Assembly (NCBI RefSeq): GCF_000514775.1 | Contig: NZ_AZWO01000032.1 | Coordinates: forward strand, 3,243-61,460 | DNA from: Salinispora pacifica CNR114 | Lineage (GTDB): Bacteria > Actinomycetota > Actinomycetes > Mycobacteriales > Micromonosporaceae | DNA: 58,218 bases | Direction of reading: 5' to 3' | Shown here: in pieces, positions 16,533 to 24,737 of the stretch | How the letters are laid out: every line of letters starts with the position of its first letter | How positions within the stretch are numbered: the first letter of the stretch is position 1 | Notes under the pieces: generated by a model | The model's input: only the letters and a program-made list of their open reading frames with translations | The model's database searches: none | Told to the model about the DNA's origin: nothing | Program-made: the position numbers and the translations under genes

Positions 16533-19418
16533 TCAGCTACAACCGCTGGTGGAACCACAGCCCTCGCAGACGTAGCAGCTACCGGCCGGGCGCATCTTCG
16601 TACCGCAGGTGAAGCAGAGCGGCGCGTCGGCGGCCTTACCGATCACCGCTTCCAGCAGCTCGGTGCTCGACCCCACCGACGGCGCCGGCTGCGCCGCCGC
16701 GACGTCGGCCAGCTCCTGCGCCGGCTGGGCGACCGGGCCGACCTTCGGCTCCTCCGGCCGCGTCTCGACCGGGGCGGAGGAGGCCATCGCGGTGAGGTCC
16801 GCCGTGTTCGCCTCCGCCTCCGCCTCCGCCGCGAGCTGGGCGGCCCGCTCCTTGGCGGTGAAGATGCCCAGCTCCGCACGGCGCTCGTACGGCAGGAAGT
16901 CCAGGGCCAGGCGACGGAAGATGTAGTCCATCACCGAGGCCGCCATCCGCACGTCCGGGTCGTCGGTCATGCCGGCGGGCTCGAAGCGCATGTTGGTGAA
17001 CTTGCTGACGTACGTCTCCAGCGGGACACCGTGCTGCAGACCGATGGAGATGGCCACCGAGAAGGCGTCCATCACGCCGGCCAGGGTCGAGCCCTGCTTC
17101 GACATCTTGAGGAAGACCTCGCCGAGGCCGTCGTCCGGGTAGGAGGACGAGGTGAGGTAGCCCTCCGCGCCGCCGACCGAGAAGGAGATCGTCTCCGAGG
17201 GGCGCTTCTTCGGCAGCCGCTTCCGCACCGGCCGGTACTCGATGACCTTCTCCACGACCTTCTCGACCGCGGCGGGCACCACCTCCACCGGGGCGGTGGC
17301 CTTCTCCTTCTTCGCCACCGACAGCGGCTGGCCGACCTTGCAGTTGTCGCGGTAGATCGCCAGCGCCTTGAGGCCGAGTCGCCAGCCCTCGAAGTAGATC
17401 TTCTCGACGTCCTCGACGGTGGCCTGCTCCGGCATGTTGACCGTCTTGGAGATGGCGCCGGAGATGAACGGCTGGACGGCCGCCATCATCCGCACATGGC
17501 CCATCGGGGCGATGGAACGCTCGCCCATCGCGCAGTCGAAGACCGGGTAGTGCTCCGGCTTGAGCCCCGGGGCGTCCACCACGTGACCGTGCTCGGCGAT
17601 GTGCTCGACGATCGCCTCGACCTGCTCCTCCGGGTACCCGAGGCTGCGCAGGGCACGCGGCACGGTCTGGTTGACGATCTGCATCGAGCCGCCACCGACC
17701 AGCTTCTTGAACTTGACCAACGCCAGGTCCGGCTCGACGCCGGTGGTGTCGCAGTCCATCATCAGGCCGATGGTGCCGGTGGGCGCGAGAACGCTGGCCT
17801 GCGAGTTACGCCAGCCGTTCCGGTCGCCGACCTTGTTGCCGAGGGTCCACTGCCGGGTCGCCTCCCGCTGCACCGCCGTGGCCACGGCGCCGGTGGGCTT
17901 GATCTCGTCGTTCGCGGCAGCGTGCTTGCGCATGACCCGCTTGTGCGGTTCGGCGTTCCGGGCGTAGCCGTCGTACGCGCCGACGATGCCGGCCAGCTCG
18001 GCGGAGCGCCGGTACGCGGTGCCGGTCATCAGCGAGGTGATCGCCGCGGCCAGCGTACGACCCTGGTCCGAGCCGTACGGCAGGCCGGAGGCCATCAGCA
18101 GGGCACCGAGGTTGGCGTACCCGATCCCGAGTTGCCGGTACGCCCGGGTGGTCTCGCCGATCTTCTCGGTGGGGAAGTCGGCGAAGCAGATCGAGATGTC
18201 CATCGCGGTGATGACCAGCTCGACCGAGCGGACGAACTTCTCCACCTCGAAGCCGCCGTCGGCACGGAGGAACCGCATCAGGTTGAGCGAGGCCAGGTTG
18301 CACGAGGAGTTGTCCAGGTGCAGGTACTCCGAGCAGGGGTTCGACGCGGTGATCCGACCGGTCTCCGGGCAGGTGTGCCAGTCGTTGATGGTGTCGTCGT
18401 ACTGGAGACCGGGGTCGGCGCACTCCCAGGCCGCCTGCGAGATGGTCCGGAACAGCGGCTTCGCGTCGATCGTGTCGATCACCGTACCGTCGAGGCGGGC
18501 ACGCAGGTCGAAGGTGCCGCCGTCCTGCACCGCCGTCATGAACTCGTCGCTGACCCGGACCGAGTTGTTGGCGTTCTGGTACTGCACGCTGACGATGTCC
18601 GTGCCGCCCAGGTCCATGTCGAAGCCGGCGTCGCGCAGGGCACGGACTTTGTCCTCCTCGCGCGCCTTGGTGACCACGAATTCTTCGATGTCCGGGTGGT
18701 CGACGTCGAGGATGACCATCTTGGCCGCCCGCCGGGTCGCGCCGCCGGACTTGATGGTGCCCGCTGACGCGTCGGCGCCGCGCATGAAGCTGACCGGTCC
18801 GGAGGCGGTGCCGCCGGAGGAGAGCAACTCCTTCGAGGAGCGGATCCGGGAGAGGTTGACTCCGGAGCCGGAGCCGCCCTTGAAGATCAGCCCCTCCTCC
18901 TTGTACCAGTCCAGGATGGAGTCCATCGAGTCGTCAACGGCGAGGATGAAGCACGCGCTGACCTGCTGCGGCGAGGACGTGCCGACGTTGAACCAGACCG
19001 GCGAGTTGAAGCTGAACACCTGGTGCAGCAGCATCCAGGTCAGCTCGTGGGCGAAGATCTCGGCGTCGGCCGGGGTGGCGAAGTAGCCGTACTCCTCACC
19101 GGCGGTGCGGTAGGTGGCCACCACCCGGTCGATCAGCTGTCGAAGCGACCACTCCCGCTCCGGGGTTCCCACCGCGCCCCGGAAGTACTTGGTGGTCACG
19201 ATGTTGGCCGCGTTGACGCTCCACTCCTGTGGGAACTCCACGCCGCGCTGTTCGAAGTTGATCGACCCGTCCCGCCAGTTCGTCATGATGACGTCCCGAC
19301 GCTCCCAGGTCACCTCGTCGTACGGGTGGATCCCCTCGGTGGTCCACACCCGCTCGACCTTCAGACCCGCTGCCGCCTTGCTCCGTGACTTGCTCGTTGT
19401 CACACCGTCCCCCGGCAT
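16533..19418 (-). CDS. nrdJ: Vitamin B12-dependent ribonucleotide reductase (class II)
   Basis: A 961-residue adenosylcobalamin-dependent reductase making deoxyribonucleotides for DNA synthesis and repair. Visible are the substrate/phosphate loop (NPCSEYLHLDNSSCNLASLN), the thiyl-radical region, the late APTGTIGLMMDCDTTGVEP segment and a C-terminal cysteine-rich tail (CFTCGTKM, CYVCEGCG) for redox shuttling or zinc binding. An acidic/alanine-rich linker precedes the tail. The ATG at 19418 with AGGGG upstream is chosen; an in-frame ATG at 19577 would translate the intergenic tandem repeat. It lies about 200 bp downstream of nrdR on the same strand, the usual actinobacterial nrdRJ arrangement. 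Confidence 0.95.
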   Translation of the reverse strand: MPGDGVTTSKSRSKAAAGLKVERVWTTEGIHPYDEVTWERRDVIMTNWRDGSINFEQRGVEFPQEWSVNAANIVTTKYFRGAVGTPEREWSLRQLIDRVVATYRTAGEEYGYFATPADAEIFAHELTWMLLHQVFSFNSPVWFNVGTSSPQQVSACFILAVDDSMDSILDWYKEEGLIFKGGSGSGVNLSRIRSSKELLSSGGTASGPVSFMRGADASAGTIKSGGATRRAAKMVILDVDHPDIEEFVVTKAREEDKVRALRDAGFDMDLGGTDIVSVQYQNANNSVRVSDEFMTAVQDGGTFDLRARLDGTVIDTIDAKPLFRTISQAAWECADPGLQYDDTINDWHTCPETGRITASNPCSEYLHLDNSSCNLASLNLMRFLRADGGFEVEKFVRSVELVITAMDISICFADFPTEKIGETTRAYRQLGIGYANLGALLMASGLPYGSDQGRTLAAAITSLMTGTAYRRSAELAGIVGAYDGYARNAEPHKRVMRKHAAANDEIKPTGAVATAVQREATRQWTLGNKVGDRNGWRNSQASVLAPTGTIGLMMDCDTTGVEPDLALVKFKKLVGGGSMQIVNQTVPRALRSLGYPEEQVEAIVEHIAEHGHVVDAPGLKPEHYPVFDCAMGERSIAPMGHVRMMAAVQPFISGAISKTVNMPEQATVEDVEKIYFEGWRLGLKALAIYRDNCKVGQPLSVAKKEKATAPVEVVPAAVEKVVEKVIEYRPVRKRLPKKRPSETISFSVGGAEGYLTSSSYPDDGLGEVFLKMSKQGSTLAGVMDAFSVAISIGLQHGVPLETYVSKFTNMRFEPAGMTDDPDVRMAASVMDYIFRRLALDFLPYERRAELGIFTAKERAAQLAAEAEAEANTADLTAMASSAPVETRPEEPKVGPVAQPAQELADVAAAQPAPSVGSSTELLEAVIGKAADAPLCFTCGTKMRPAGSCYVCEGCGSTSGCS

Positions 19419-19446
19419 CTCATCGCCCCTCGTCCGCGCCCCACGC

Positions 19447-19590
19447 GCGGCCCTACCGTCAAACCGGCCGCGTCTCACCCGCGGCCCTACCGTCAAACCC
19501 GGCCGCGTCTCACCCGCGGCCCTACCGTCAAACCGGTCCGCGGTCCCACGCGCGGCCCGACCGTCAAACCCGGCCACGTCTCACCCGCGG
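19447..19590. repeat. 34-36 bp tandem repeat between nrdR and nrdJ
   Basis: The core GCGGCCCTACCGTCAAACC begins at 19447, 19481, 19516 and 19552 (the last with one substitution), with a truncated start at 19587. Spacing is 34-36 bp and the linkers are also similar. The array occupies most of the nrdR-nrdJ gap, in the nrdJ leader on the minus strand. Function is unknown. Confidence 0.8.
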
Positions 19591-19623
19591 CACACTCTGG
19601 TGCGGCCAGCTGCCCCGACCGCC

Positions 19624-20088
19624 TCAGCCTCCCTCGCGGACCTGCGCCGCGGTCCGCAGCGTCTCGATCTCCCGCTCGAAGTCGGCGAGCGACTCGAACG
19701 ACCGGTAGACACTGGCAAACCGGAGGTAGGCGACCTCGTCCAGGTCCTGCAGCGGCCCCAGGATGGCCAGCCCGACCTCGTGGCTGGGAAGCTCGGCGGC
19801 GCCCTTGGCCCGTACGGTCTCCTCGACCTTCTGCGCCAGCAGGGCAATGGAGTCGTCGTCAACCGGACGACCCTGGCACGCCTTGCGCACCCCGCCGATG
19901 ATCTTCGTACGGCTGAAGGGTTCGGTAACCCCGCTGCGTTTGACGACCGCGAGGACGGCCTCCTCCACCGTGGTGAACCGCTTGCCGCACTCCGGGCAGG
20001 AGCGCCGGCGCCGGATCAGCTGGCCGTCGTCGGCCTCCCGCGAGTCAACGACCCGGGAGTCGGGGTGCCGGCAGTACGGACACCGCAT
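19624..20088 (-). CDS. nrdR: Transcriptional repressor NrdR
   Basis: A 154-residue ATP/dATP-sensing repressor of ribonucleotide reductase genes. The N-terminal zinc ribbon has MRCPYCRHPDSRVVDS and CPECGKRFTT (four zinc cysteines), followed by an ATP-cone domain from ~45 to 140 (VVKRSGVTEPFSRTKIIGGV). GAAGGAGG lies 9 nt before the ATG, which decides the start. It is the first gene of the nrdR-nrdJ unit. Confidence 0.95.
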   Translation of the reverse strand: MRCPYCRHPDSRVVDSREADDGQLIRRRRSCPECGKRFTTVEEAVLAVVKRSGVTEPFSRTKIIGGVRKACQGRPVDDDSIALLAQKVEETVRAKGAAELPSHEVGLAILGPLQDLDEVAYLRFASVYRSFESLADFEREIETLRTAAQVREGG

Positions 20089-20220
20089 GGAGCCCGACCT
20101 CCTTCGTCGGCCGTGGGGCCGAACGGGCCCGCACCCGGACACGCCGCACCACGGCGGAGCCGTCATTTCGACGGTCTTCGCCGTGCTGGCGGATGAAGTG
20201 CGGTCCGTAGTCGAACCCAA

Positions 20221-20258
20221 CCTATAGGCAACTAAGGCCCAATGACTACTACATCTAG
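20221..20258. promoter_or_regulatory. Candidate paired NrdR boxes
   Basis: CCTATAGG (20221-20228) is a perfect palindrome and CTACATCTAG (20249-20258) a near-perfect one; centres are 29 bp apart, about three helical turns. NrdR normally binds paired AT-rich palindromes so spaced upstream of nrd genes. The site is 130-170 bp upstream of nrdR. This is inference from pattern only. Confidence 0.35.
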
Positions 20259-20456
20259 GGGTTGACCGTATGCCGCCGGAGAACTGAGGTCAAGTTGGCG
20301 AGCCTGTCCGGCGCGTCACCAAGCGACCTGGATCACCCCCCACCCACGCGGACCACCCGACCGGGCCAGTGCCACCGAGAATTTCAACCCCCGTCGACCC
20401 CGAATCGCTACGGGCACCGAGCACAACCGCCCCCTGCGGCCCACAATTAGCACACA

Positions 20457-20474
20457 AGTACGACCCGTCGTACT
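20457..20474. promoter_or_regulatory. Palindrome and related repeats upstream of lexA
   Basis: AGTACGA-CCCG-TCGTACT is a perfect 7+4+7 inverted repeat. GTACGACCC recurs at 20491-20499, 33 bp from its first copy, and GGTCGTAC at 20530-20537 is the inverse form. The cluster lies 120-200 bp upstream of the lexA start and suggests a multi-site operator. Confidence 0.45.
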
Positions 20475-20532
20475 ATTTACCAGAACATGGGTACGACCCA
20501 GGCGAGAGCCACCCCGACACGCCGACCAAGGT

Positions 20533-20546
20533 CGTACAGATGTTTG
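20533..20546 (+). promoter_or_regulatory. Candidate LexA (SOS) box of lexA
   Basis: CGTACAGATGTTTG matches the actinobacterial SOS box CGAACRNRYGTTCG at 12 of 14 positions and lies 113 bp upstream of the lexA GTG, fitting autoregulation. A weaker match, AGAACATGGGTACG, lies at 20482-20495. Confidence 0.5.
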
Positions 20547-20658
20547 AAGAAGGCTGATCTCGCCTATACGGTCAGGGACGACCGGCTCACGACGGCTTCC
20601 ACCGTGAGTCAACACCACGAGCGACGGGGCATCCAAGCGCCGACCAGGGAGGACGGAC

Positions 20659-21441
20659 GTGACCGAGGACCGGACCAACCGGCCGAAGGGCCCACAGCAG
20701 ATCACCGAAGGGCCGGCGAGCACCCGTCGTCGACGTGCCGCGCGGGGCCGCACCGGTGCGCCCGCTGTGCGTCCGGTCACCCCGATCGTCAGCGCCTACC
20801 CCGAACCGGCGACCGTCGACCTCACCACCCGGCAACGGCGGATCCTGGAGTTCATTCGCACCTGGGTCGAGCGGCACGGCTACCCACCAAGCGTGCGCGA
20901 GATCGGTGAGGCGGTCGGGCTGGTATCCCCGTCCAGCGTCGCCTACCAGCTCAAAGAGCTGGAGAAGAAGGGCTTTCTGCGCCGCGACCCAAACCGCCCA
21001 CGCGCAGTTGACGTCCGGCCGCCCAGCGACGCCCTCGACGACGAGGCGGCGATCGCGCAGCGGCCAGCCCCGGCCTATGTGCCGATGCTGGGCCGGATCG
21101 CCGCCGGCGGTCCAATCCTCGCCGAACAGGCCATCGAGGACATCTTCCCCCTCCCCCGCGAGTTGGTCGGCGAGGGGGACGTCTTCATGCTTCAGGTCAA
21201 GGGCGACTCGATGCTGGACGCGGCGATCTGCGACGGCGACTGGGTCGTTGTCCGACAGCAACCCACCGCCGAATCCGGCGACATCGTGGCTGCCATGCTG
21301 GACGGCGAGGCGACGGTGAAGACCTACCGGCGGCGGGACGGACACGTCTGGCTGATGCCGCAGAACCCGGCCTTCGACCCAATCCCGGGCGACGACGCCA
21401 CCATCATGGGCCGGGTCGTCACCGTGCTCCGCCGCATCTGA
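20659..21441 (+). CDS. lexA: SOS repressor LexA
   Basis: A 260-residue repressor-protease of the SOS response. A winged HTH at ~55-115 contains ILEFIRTWVERHGYPPSVRE and SPSSVAYQLKELEKKGFL. The autocleavage bond is the Ala-Gly in GRIAAGGP. The Ser of GDSML and the Lys of TVKTY form the catalytic dyad of the C-terminal S24 domain. An N-terminal extension of ~50 residues rich in Arg, Ala and Pro is longer than in E. coli, as in other actinobacteria. The GTG at 20659 has GGGAGGACG upstream. A candidate SOS box lies 113 bp upstream. Confidence 0.95.
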   Translation: MTEDRTNRPKGPQQITEGPASTRRRRAARGRTGAPAVRPVTPIVSAYPEPATVDLTTRQRRILEFIRTWVERHGYPPSVREIGEAVGLVSPSSVAYQLKELEKKGFLRRDPNRPRAVDVRPPSDALDDEAAIAQRPAPAYVPMLGRIAAGGPILAEQAIEDIFPLPRELVGEGDVFMLQVKGDSMLDAAICDGDWVVVRQQPTAESGDIVAAMLDGEATVKTYRRRDGHVWLMPQNPAFDPIPGDDATIMGRVVTVLRRI

Positions 21442-21467
21442 CCCGTGGTAGCCGCCGTACCGCCGGC

Positions 21468-23000
21468 TCAGTAGCGGCCGTGCCCGCCGCCGCCGTCACG
21501 GCGCGGTGGCCGGGCACGACCACCGCCGTGCACGCCACCATTGGCTCCCCCGCCGTTCGCTCCACCACCGGCTCGCCCGCCGTACACCCCGCCGCCACGC
21601 CCCCCGCCGGCCGAACGACCGCCATCGGCGCCCTGACCGCCGCCCGCGGCGGGACGGGACCCACCGGCACCTCCGGCGGGCCGTCGGCCGTAGACACCAG
21701 CGGCGGGACGGCCCCCCTCCGCCGGACGGCCACCGCCATGCTCACGCTTGTCGGCCGGAGCCGCCGCCCGGCCCGGCTCCCGACGCGCCCCATGGCCCCC
21801 GGCGGGCGGCGCACCGCCGTAGACAGCACCGCGGCGGTCGGTGGCGTCGCGTGAACCACGGTCAGCGGCCGGCCCACCGGCGCCCGTGGTCTCCGCTGGT
21901 CGCCGCCGGGCCCGTACGACGCCCGCCATGCCCGCCCCGACCAGCCCCACACCGATCAGGCCCACGGCGGCGACGAACAGATACACCTTCTCTTGCAGGG
22001 AGAGACTGCCGAACCAGGAGGCCGTCGACTCCTCCGCTCCGTCGGCGTTCGTCTCCGGACCGGACTCCGGCTTCGCCGTCGGCGGGTACGACAAGACGTC
22101 GATCGGCTCGCCGTCGTCGAGCTGGCCGCCGTCGGAGACGGTCAGAAAGGTCTTGCCATCCGGGGTATAGGTGATCGCCTCACCGAACGGATCCGCGAGC
22201 GGAGTCACCCGCGGTTCCGTCGTCGTCAGCGCCGTCACGAGATCGCCGTCGACGACGTCGTACTCGAAGGCGTCCGCATAGGTGCGCAGCACCACCCGAG
22301 CGCCATCCGGGGAACGGGCGGCCCCGGTGATCGCCGTGCGCCCGAGCGCCCCGAACGCGTTCTCGGTCTCGGTCGTCGGCAACTCCACCTCGCCGAGCTT
22401 TTTCATCTTCCCCGGTTCGGTGTCACCGCTGGGTAGCTCCCCATCAACGGTGAAGATCTCGGCCTTGCCCGAGGCGACCTTGGTAATGATCATCGGGACG
22501 CCGTCATCGTCGATGACCAGGGCCTCGGCGTCCCGTGGCTCGTTGTCCGGGTAGGCGAGGCGGTGCAGCGTCAGCCTTTCGTCACCGCTCACCGGCATGC
22601 TCCACACCGCGACCCGCTCCCGGCGGTTGCTGCTGGTCACGTTGTCGCCGGTGTCGGCGACCCAGACGGTCTTTCCGTCCGGCGACAACGCCAGGTCCTC
22701 GGTGTCCAGGGGGCCGCTGACGGAGTAGCTGACCGGGTCCCCGGCGACCTCGCAGTCGGCGTCCAGGAAGAAGACCCGCTTGTGGCTCTCCACGTCCGTG
22801 CTGTCGTTGATCACGATGTAGCCGGTCTCGGTGGCCACCAGCCCGGACAGTTCCCGCAGCCGATCGTCGGTGACGGTGCAACGCTTCTGCCCCTCGGCCG
22901 CGGCCGGCGACGGCACCATGACCAGGATTACACCGACAGCAACCGCGGCTGCCCCCAGCAGGCTGAGAGCACCCGTGGTCAGGGTGAGGAAGCGACGCAT
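21468..23000 (-). CDS. Membrane-anchored extracytoplasmic propeller protein with Gly/Arg-rich tail
   Basis: A 510-residue protein I cannot assign to a named family. A signal peptide (FLTLTTGALSLLGAAAVAVG) is followed by a ~270-residue region with propeller-like strands (LSPDGKTVWVADTGD, ARSPDGARVVLRT, TYTPDGKTFLTVSDGG) and few cysteines. A transmembrane helix (YLFVAAVGLIGVGLVGAGMA) and RARRR stop-transfer come next. The last ~150 residues are low-complexity Gly/Arg/Ala with repeated VYGG, RPA and GGRG units, predicted disordered and cytoplasmic. The start at 23000 is chosen for the signal peptide; there is no good ribosome site. It is convergent with lexA (26 bp between stops) and follows hflX on the same strand. 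An interaction role (scaffold or sensor) is conceivable but unproven. Confidence 0.7.
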   Translation of the reverse strand: MRRFLTLTTGALSLLGAAAVAVGVILVMVPSPAAAEGQKRCTVTDDRLRELSGLVATETGYIVINDSTDVESHKRVFFLDADCEVAGDPVSYSVSGPLDTEDLALSPDGKTVWVADTGDNVTSSNRRERVAVWSMPVSGDERLTLHRLAYPDNEPRDAEALVIDDDGVPMIITKVASGKAEIFTVDGELPSGDTEPGKMKKLGEVELPTTETENAFGALGRTAITGAARSPDGARVVLRTYADAFEYDVVDGDLVTALTTTEPRVTPLADPFGEAITYTPDGKTFLTVSDGGQLDDGEPIDVLSYPPTAKPESGPETNADGAEESTASWFGSLSLQEKVYLFVAAVGLIGVGLVGAGMAGVVRARRRPAETTGAGGPAADRGSRDATDRRGAVYGGAPPAGGHGARREPGRAAAPADKREHGGGRPAEGGRPAAGVYGRRPAGGAGGSRPAAGGGQGADGGRSAGGGRGGGVYGGRAGGGANGGGANGGVHGGGRARPPRRDGGGGHGRY

Positions 23001-23048
23001 CAGCACAGTGTCGCATGGCGGTGGTCCACCGCCGCCCACCCGCAACAG

Positions 23049-24521
23049 CTACGAACGCGCCCCGACACCCGCCGCCGCCGGCTCGGAACCAGCCGCCTCC
23101 GGCGACTGGAAGGGCGCCAACTCGGCGGCCAGCGCCGCGTCGACCCGGGCCTGGAGCAGAGTGCCCTCGGGCAGGTGCACCGTGTTGAGCACCTCACCCC
23201 GCTGGTGCGCCCGGGCCACCAGGTCACCCCGCTCGTACGGCAGGACCGCGCGGACCTCCACGGCCGGACGGGGCAGCCGGGCCTCGACCGCACCACGCAG
23301 GTCGGCGATGCCGGACCCGGAGTGCGCGGAGACGAAGATCGCCTCCGGCCAGCGCCGCTTGAGCCGGAGCAGGGTCTCCTCGCCGGCAGCGTCGGTCTTG
23401 TTGACCACCAGCAGCTCCGGCAGCCGGTCGGCGCCCACCTCGGCGAGGACCGCCCGGACGGCACGAACCTGCTCCTCCGGGTCCGGATGGGTGCCGTCAA
23501 CGACATGCACCACCAGGTCGGCCTCCGCCACCTCCTCAAGGGTGGAGCGAAACGCCTCGACGATCTGGTGCGGCAGATGCCGGACGAAGCCCACCGTGTC
23601 GGAGAAGGTGAAGTGACGCCCGTCGGCGGTGGTCGCCTTCCGGATCGTCGGGTCCAGCGTGGCGAAGAGGGCATTCTCCACCAGCACCCCGGCCCCGGTC
23701 AGCTGGTTCAGCAGGCTGGACTTGCCGGCGTTCGTGTACCCCGCGATGGCCACCGCGGGCACCGCGTTGCGATAGCGACGGGCACGCTTGGTCTGGCGTA
23801 CCGTGCGCATGCCCTTGATCTCCCGGCGCAGCCGGGCGATGCGCTGCCGGATCCGCCGGCGGTCGGTCTCCAACTTGGTCTCACCCGGGCCACGCAAGCC
23901 CACGCCGCCGCCAGCGCCACCGCCGCGGCCTGATCCACCGCTCTGCCGGGAGAGGGTGTCACCCCAACCCCGCAGTCGGGGCAGCAGGTACTCCAGCTGG
24001 GCCAACTCGACCTGCGCCTTACCCTCCCGGCTCTTCGCGTGCTGGGCGAAGATATCCAGAATGAGGGCGGTGCGATCGACGACCTTCACCTTGGTGCGCT
24101 GCTCCAGGTTGCGCAGCTGGGACGGGCTGAGCTCACCGTCGCAGATCACCGTGTCGGCACCGCTGGCGAGCACGGCCGCCCCCAGGTCAGCCACCTTGCC
24201 CCGGCCAACGTAGGTGGCCGGGTCGGGCCGTTGCCGGCGTTGGATCAGCCCCTCAAGCACCTGCGAACCGGCCGTCTCGGCCAGCGCCGCCAGCTCGGCG
24301 AGGGAATTCTCGGCGTCCTGCTGCGAACCCTCGGTCCACACCCCGACCAGGACGACCCGCTCCAGTCGGAGTTGGCGGTACTCGACCTCGGTGATGTCGG
24401 TCAGCTCGGTGGAGAGGCCGGGGACCCGCCGCAGCGCCTGCCGCTCCGACAGCTCGAACTCACCGGTGGTGGCGTCGAACTCGTCGCCCTCGTCGGGAAG
24501 GAAGGTCTCCTGCTCTCGCAA
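23049..24521 (-). CDS. hflX: Ribosome-associated GTPase HflX
   Basis: A 490-residue GTPase that splits or rescues stalled 70S ribosomes. The N-terminal HflX domain covers ~50-200 (DPATYVGRGKVADL, TALILDIFAQHA). A Gly-rich linker (SGGSGRGGGAGGG) leads to the coiled helical segment ETKLETDRRRIRQRI. The G domain runs from ~265 with GYTNAGKSSLLN (P-loop), switch II DTVGF and NKTD. The TTG at 24521 is the likely start. It is divergent from the malic enzyme gene. Confidence 0.92.
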   Translation of the reverse strand: MREQETFLPDEGDEFDATTGEFELSERQALRRVPGLSTELTDITEVEYRQLRLERVVLVGVWTEGSQQDAENSLAELAALAETAGSQVLEGLIQRRQRPDPATYVGRGKVADLGAAVLASGADTVICDGELSPSQLRNLEQRTKVKVVDRTALILDIFAQHAKSREGKAQVELAQLEYLLPRLRGWGDTLSRQSGGSGRGGGAGGGVGLRGPGETKLETDRRRIRQRIARLRREIKGMRTVRQTKRARRYRNAVPAVAIAGYTNAGKSSLLNQLTGAGVLVENALFATLDPTIRKATTADGRHFTFSDTVGFVRHLPHQIVEAFRSTLEEVAEADLVVHVVDGTHPDPEEQVRAVRAVLAEVGADRLPELLVVNKTDAAGEETLLRLKRRWPEAIFVSAHSGSGIADLRGAVEARLPRPAVEVRAVLPYERGDLVARAHQRGEVLNTVHLPEGTLLQARVDAALAAELAPFQSPEAAGSEPAAAGVGARS

Positions 24522-24737
24522 ACCGCGCCCCCTGTCTGGTTACCGTCGGTTGGCTGTTTGCCCACCGTGCTGCCGGGAAAATTGCGACCGGCTCCCAGCA
24601 ATCCTGACATGTGACAACGCCACCCGCATCGGCAATATGCCCGGCCTACCCGCTGGTAACGGGGTCGGATGCGGTGCCGACACCGGGGGCGAGTAGAAAT
24701 GCGGGGCGAGTCGTTCAGCGTCATCGGAAGGAACTGT

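Noticed and set aside
19447..19590. CRISPR array
   Set aside because: Linkers between cores are themselves similar and about 16 bp, too short and not unique as spacers.
20089..20260. Cobalamin riboswitch upstream of nrdR-nrdJ
   Set aside because: The B12-box core and conserved helices are not present; a B12 enzyme gene itself is not expected to be repressed by B12.
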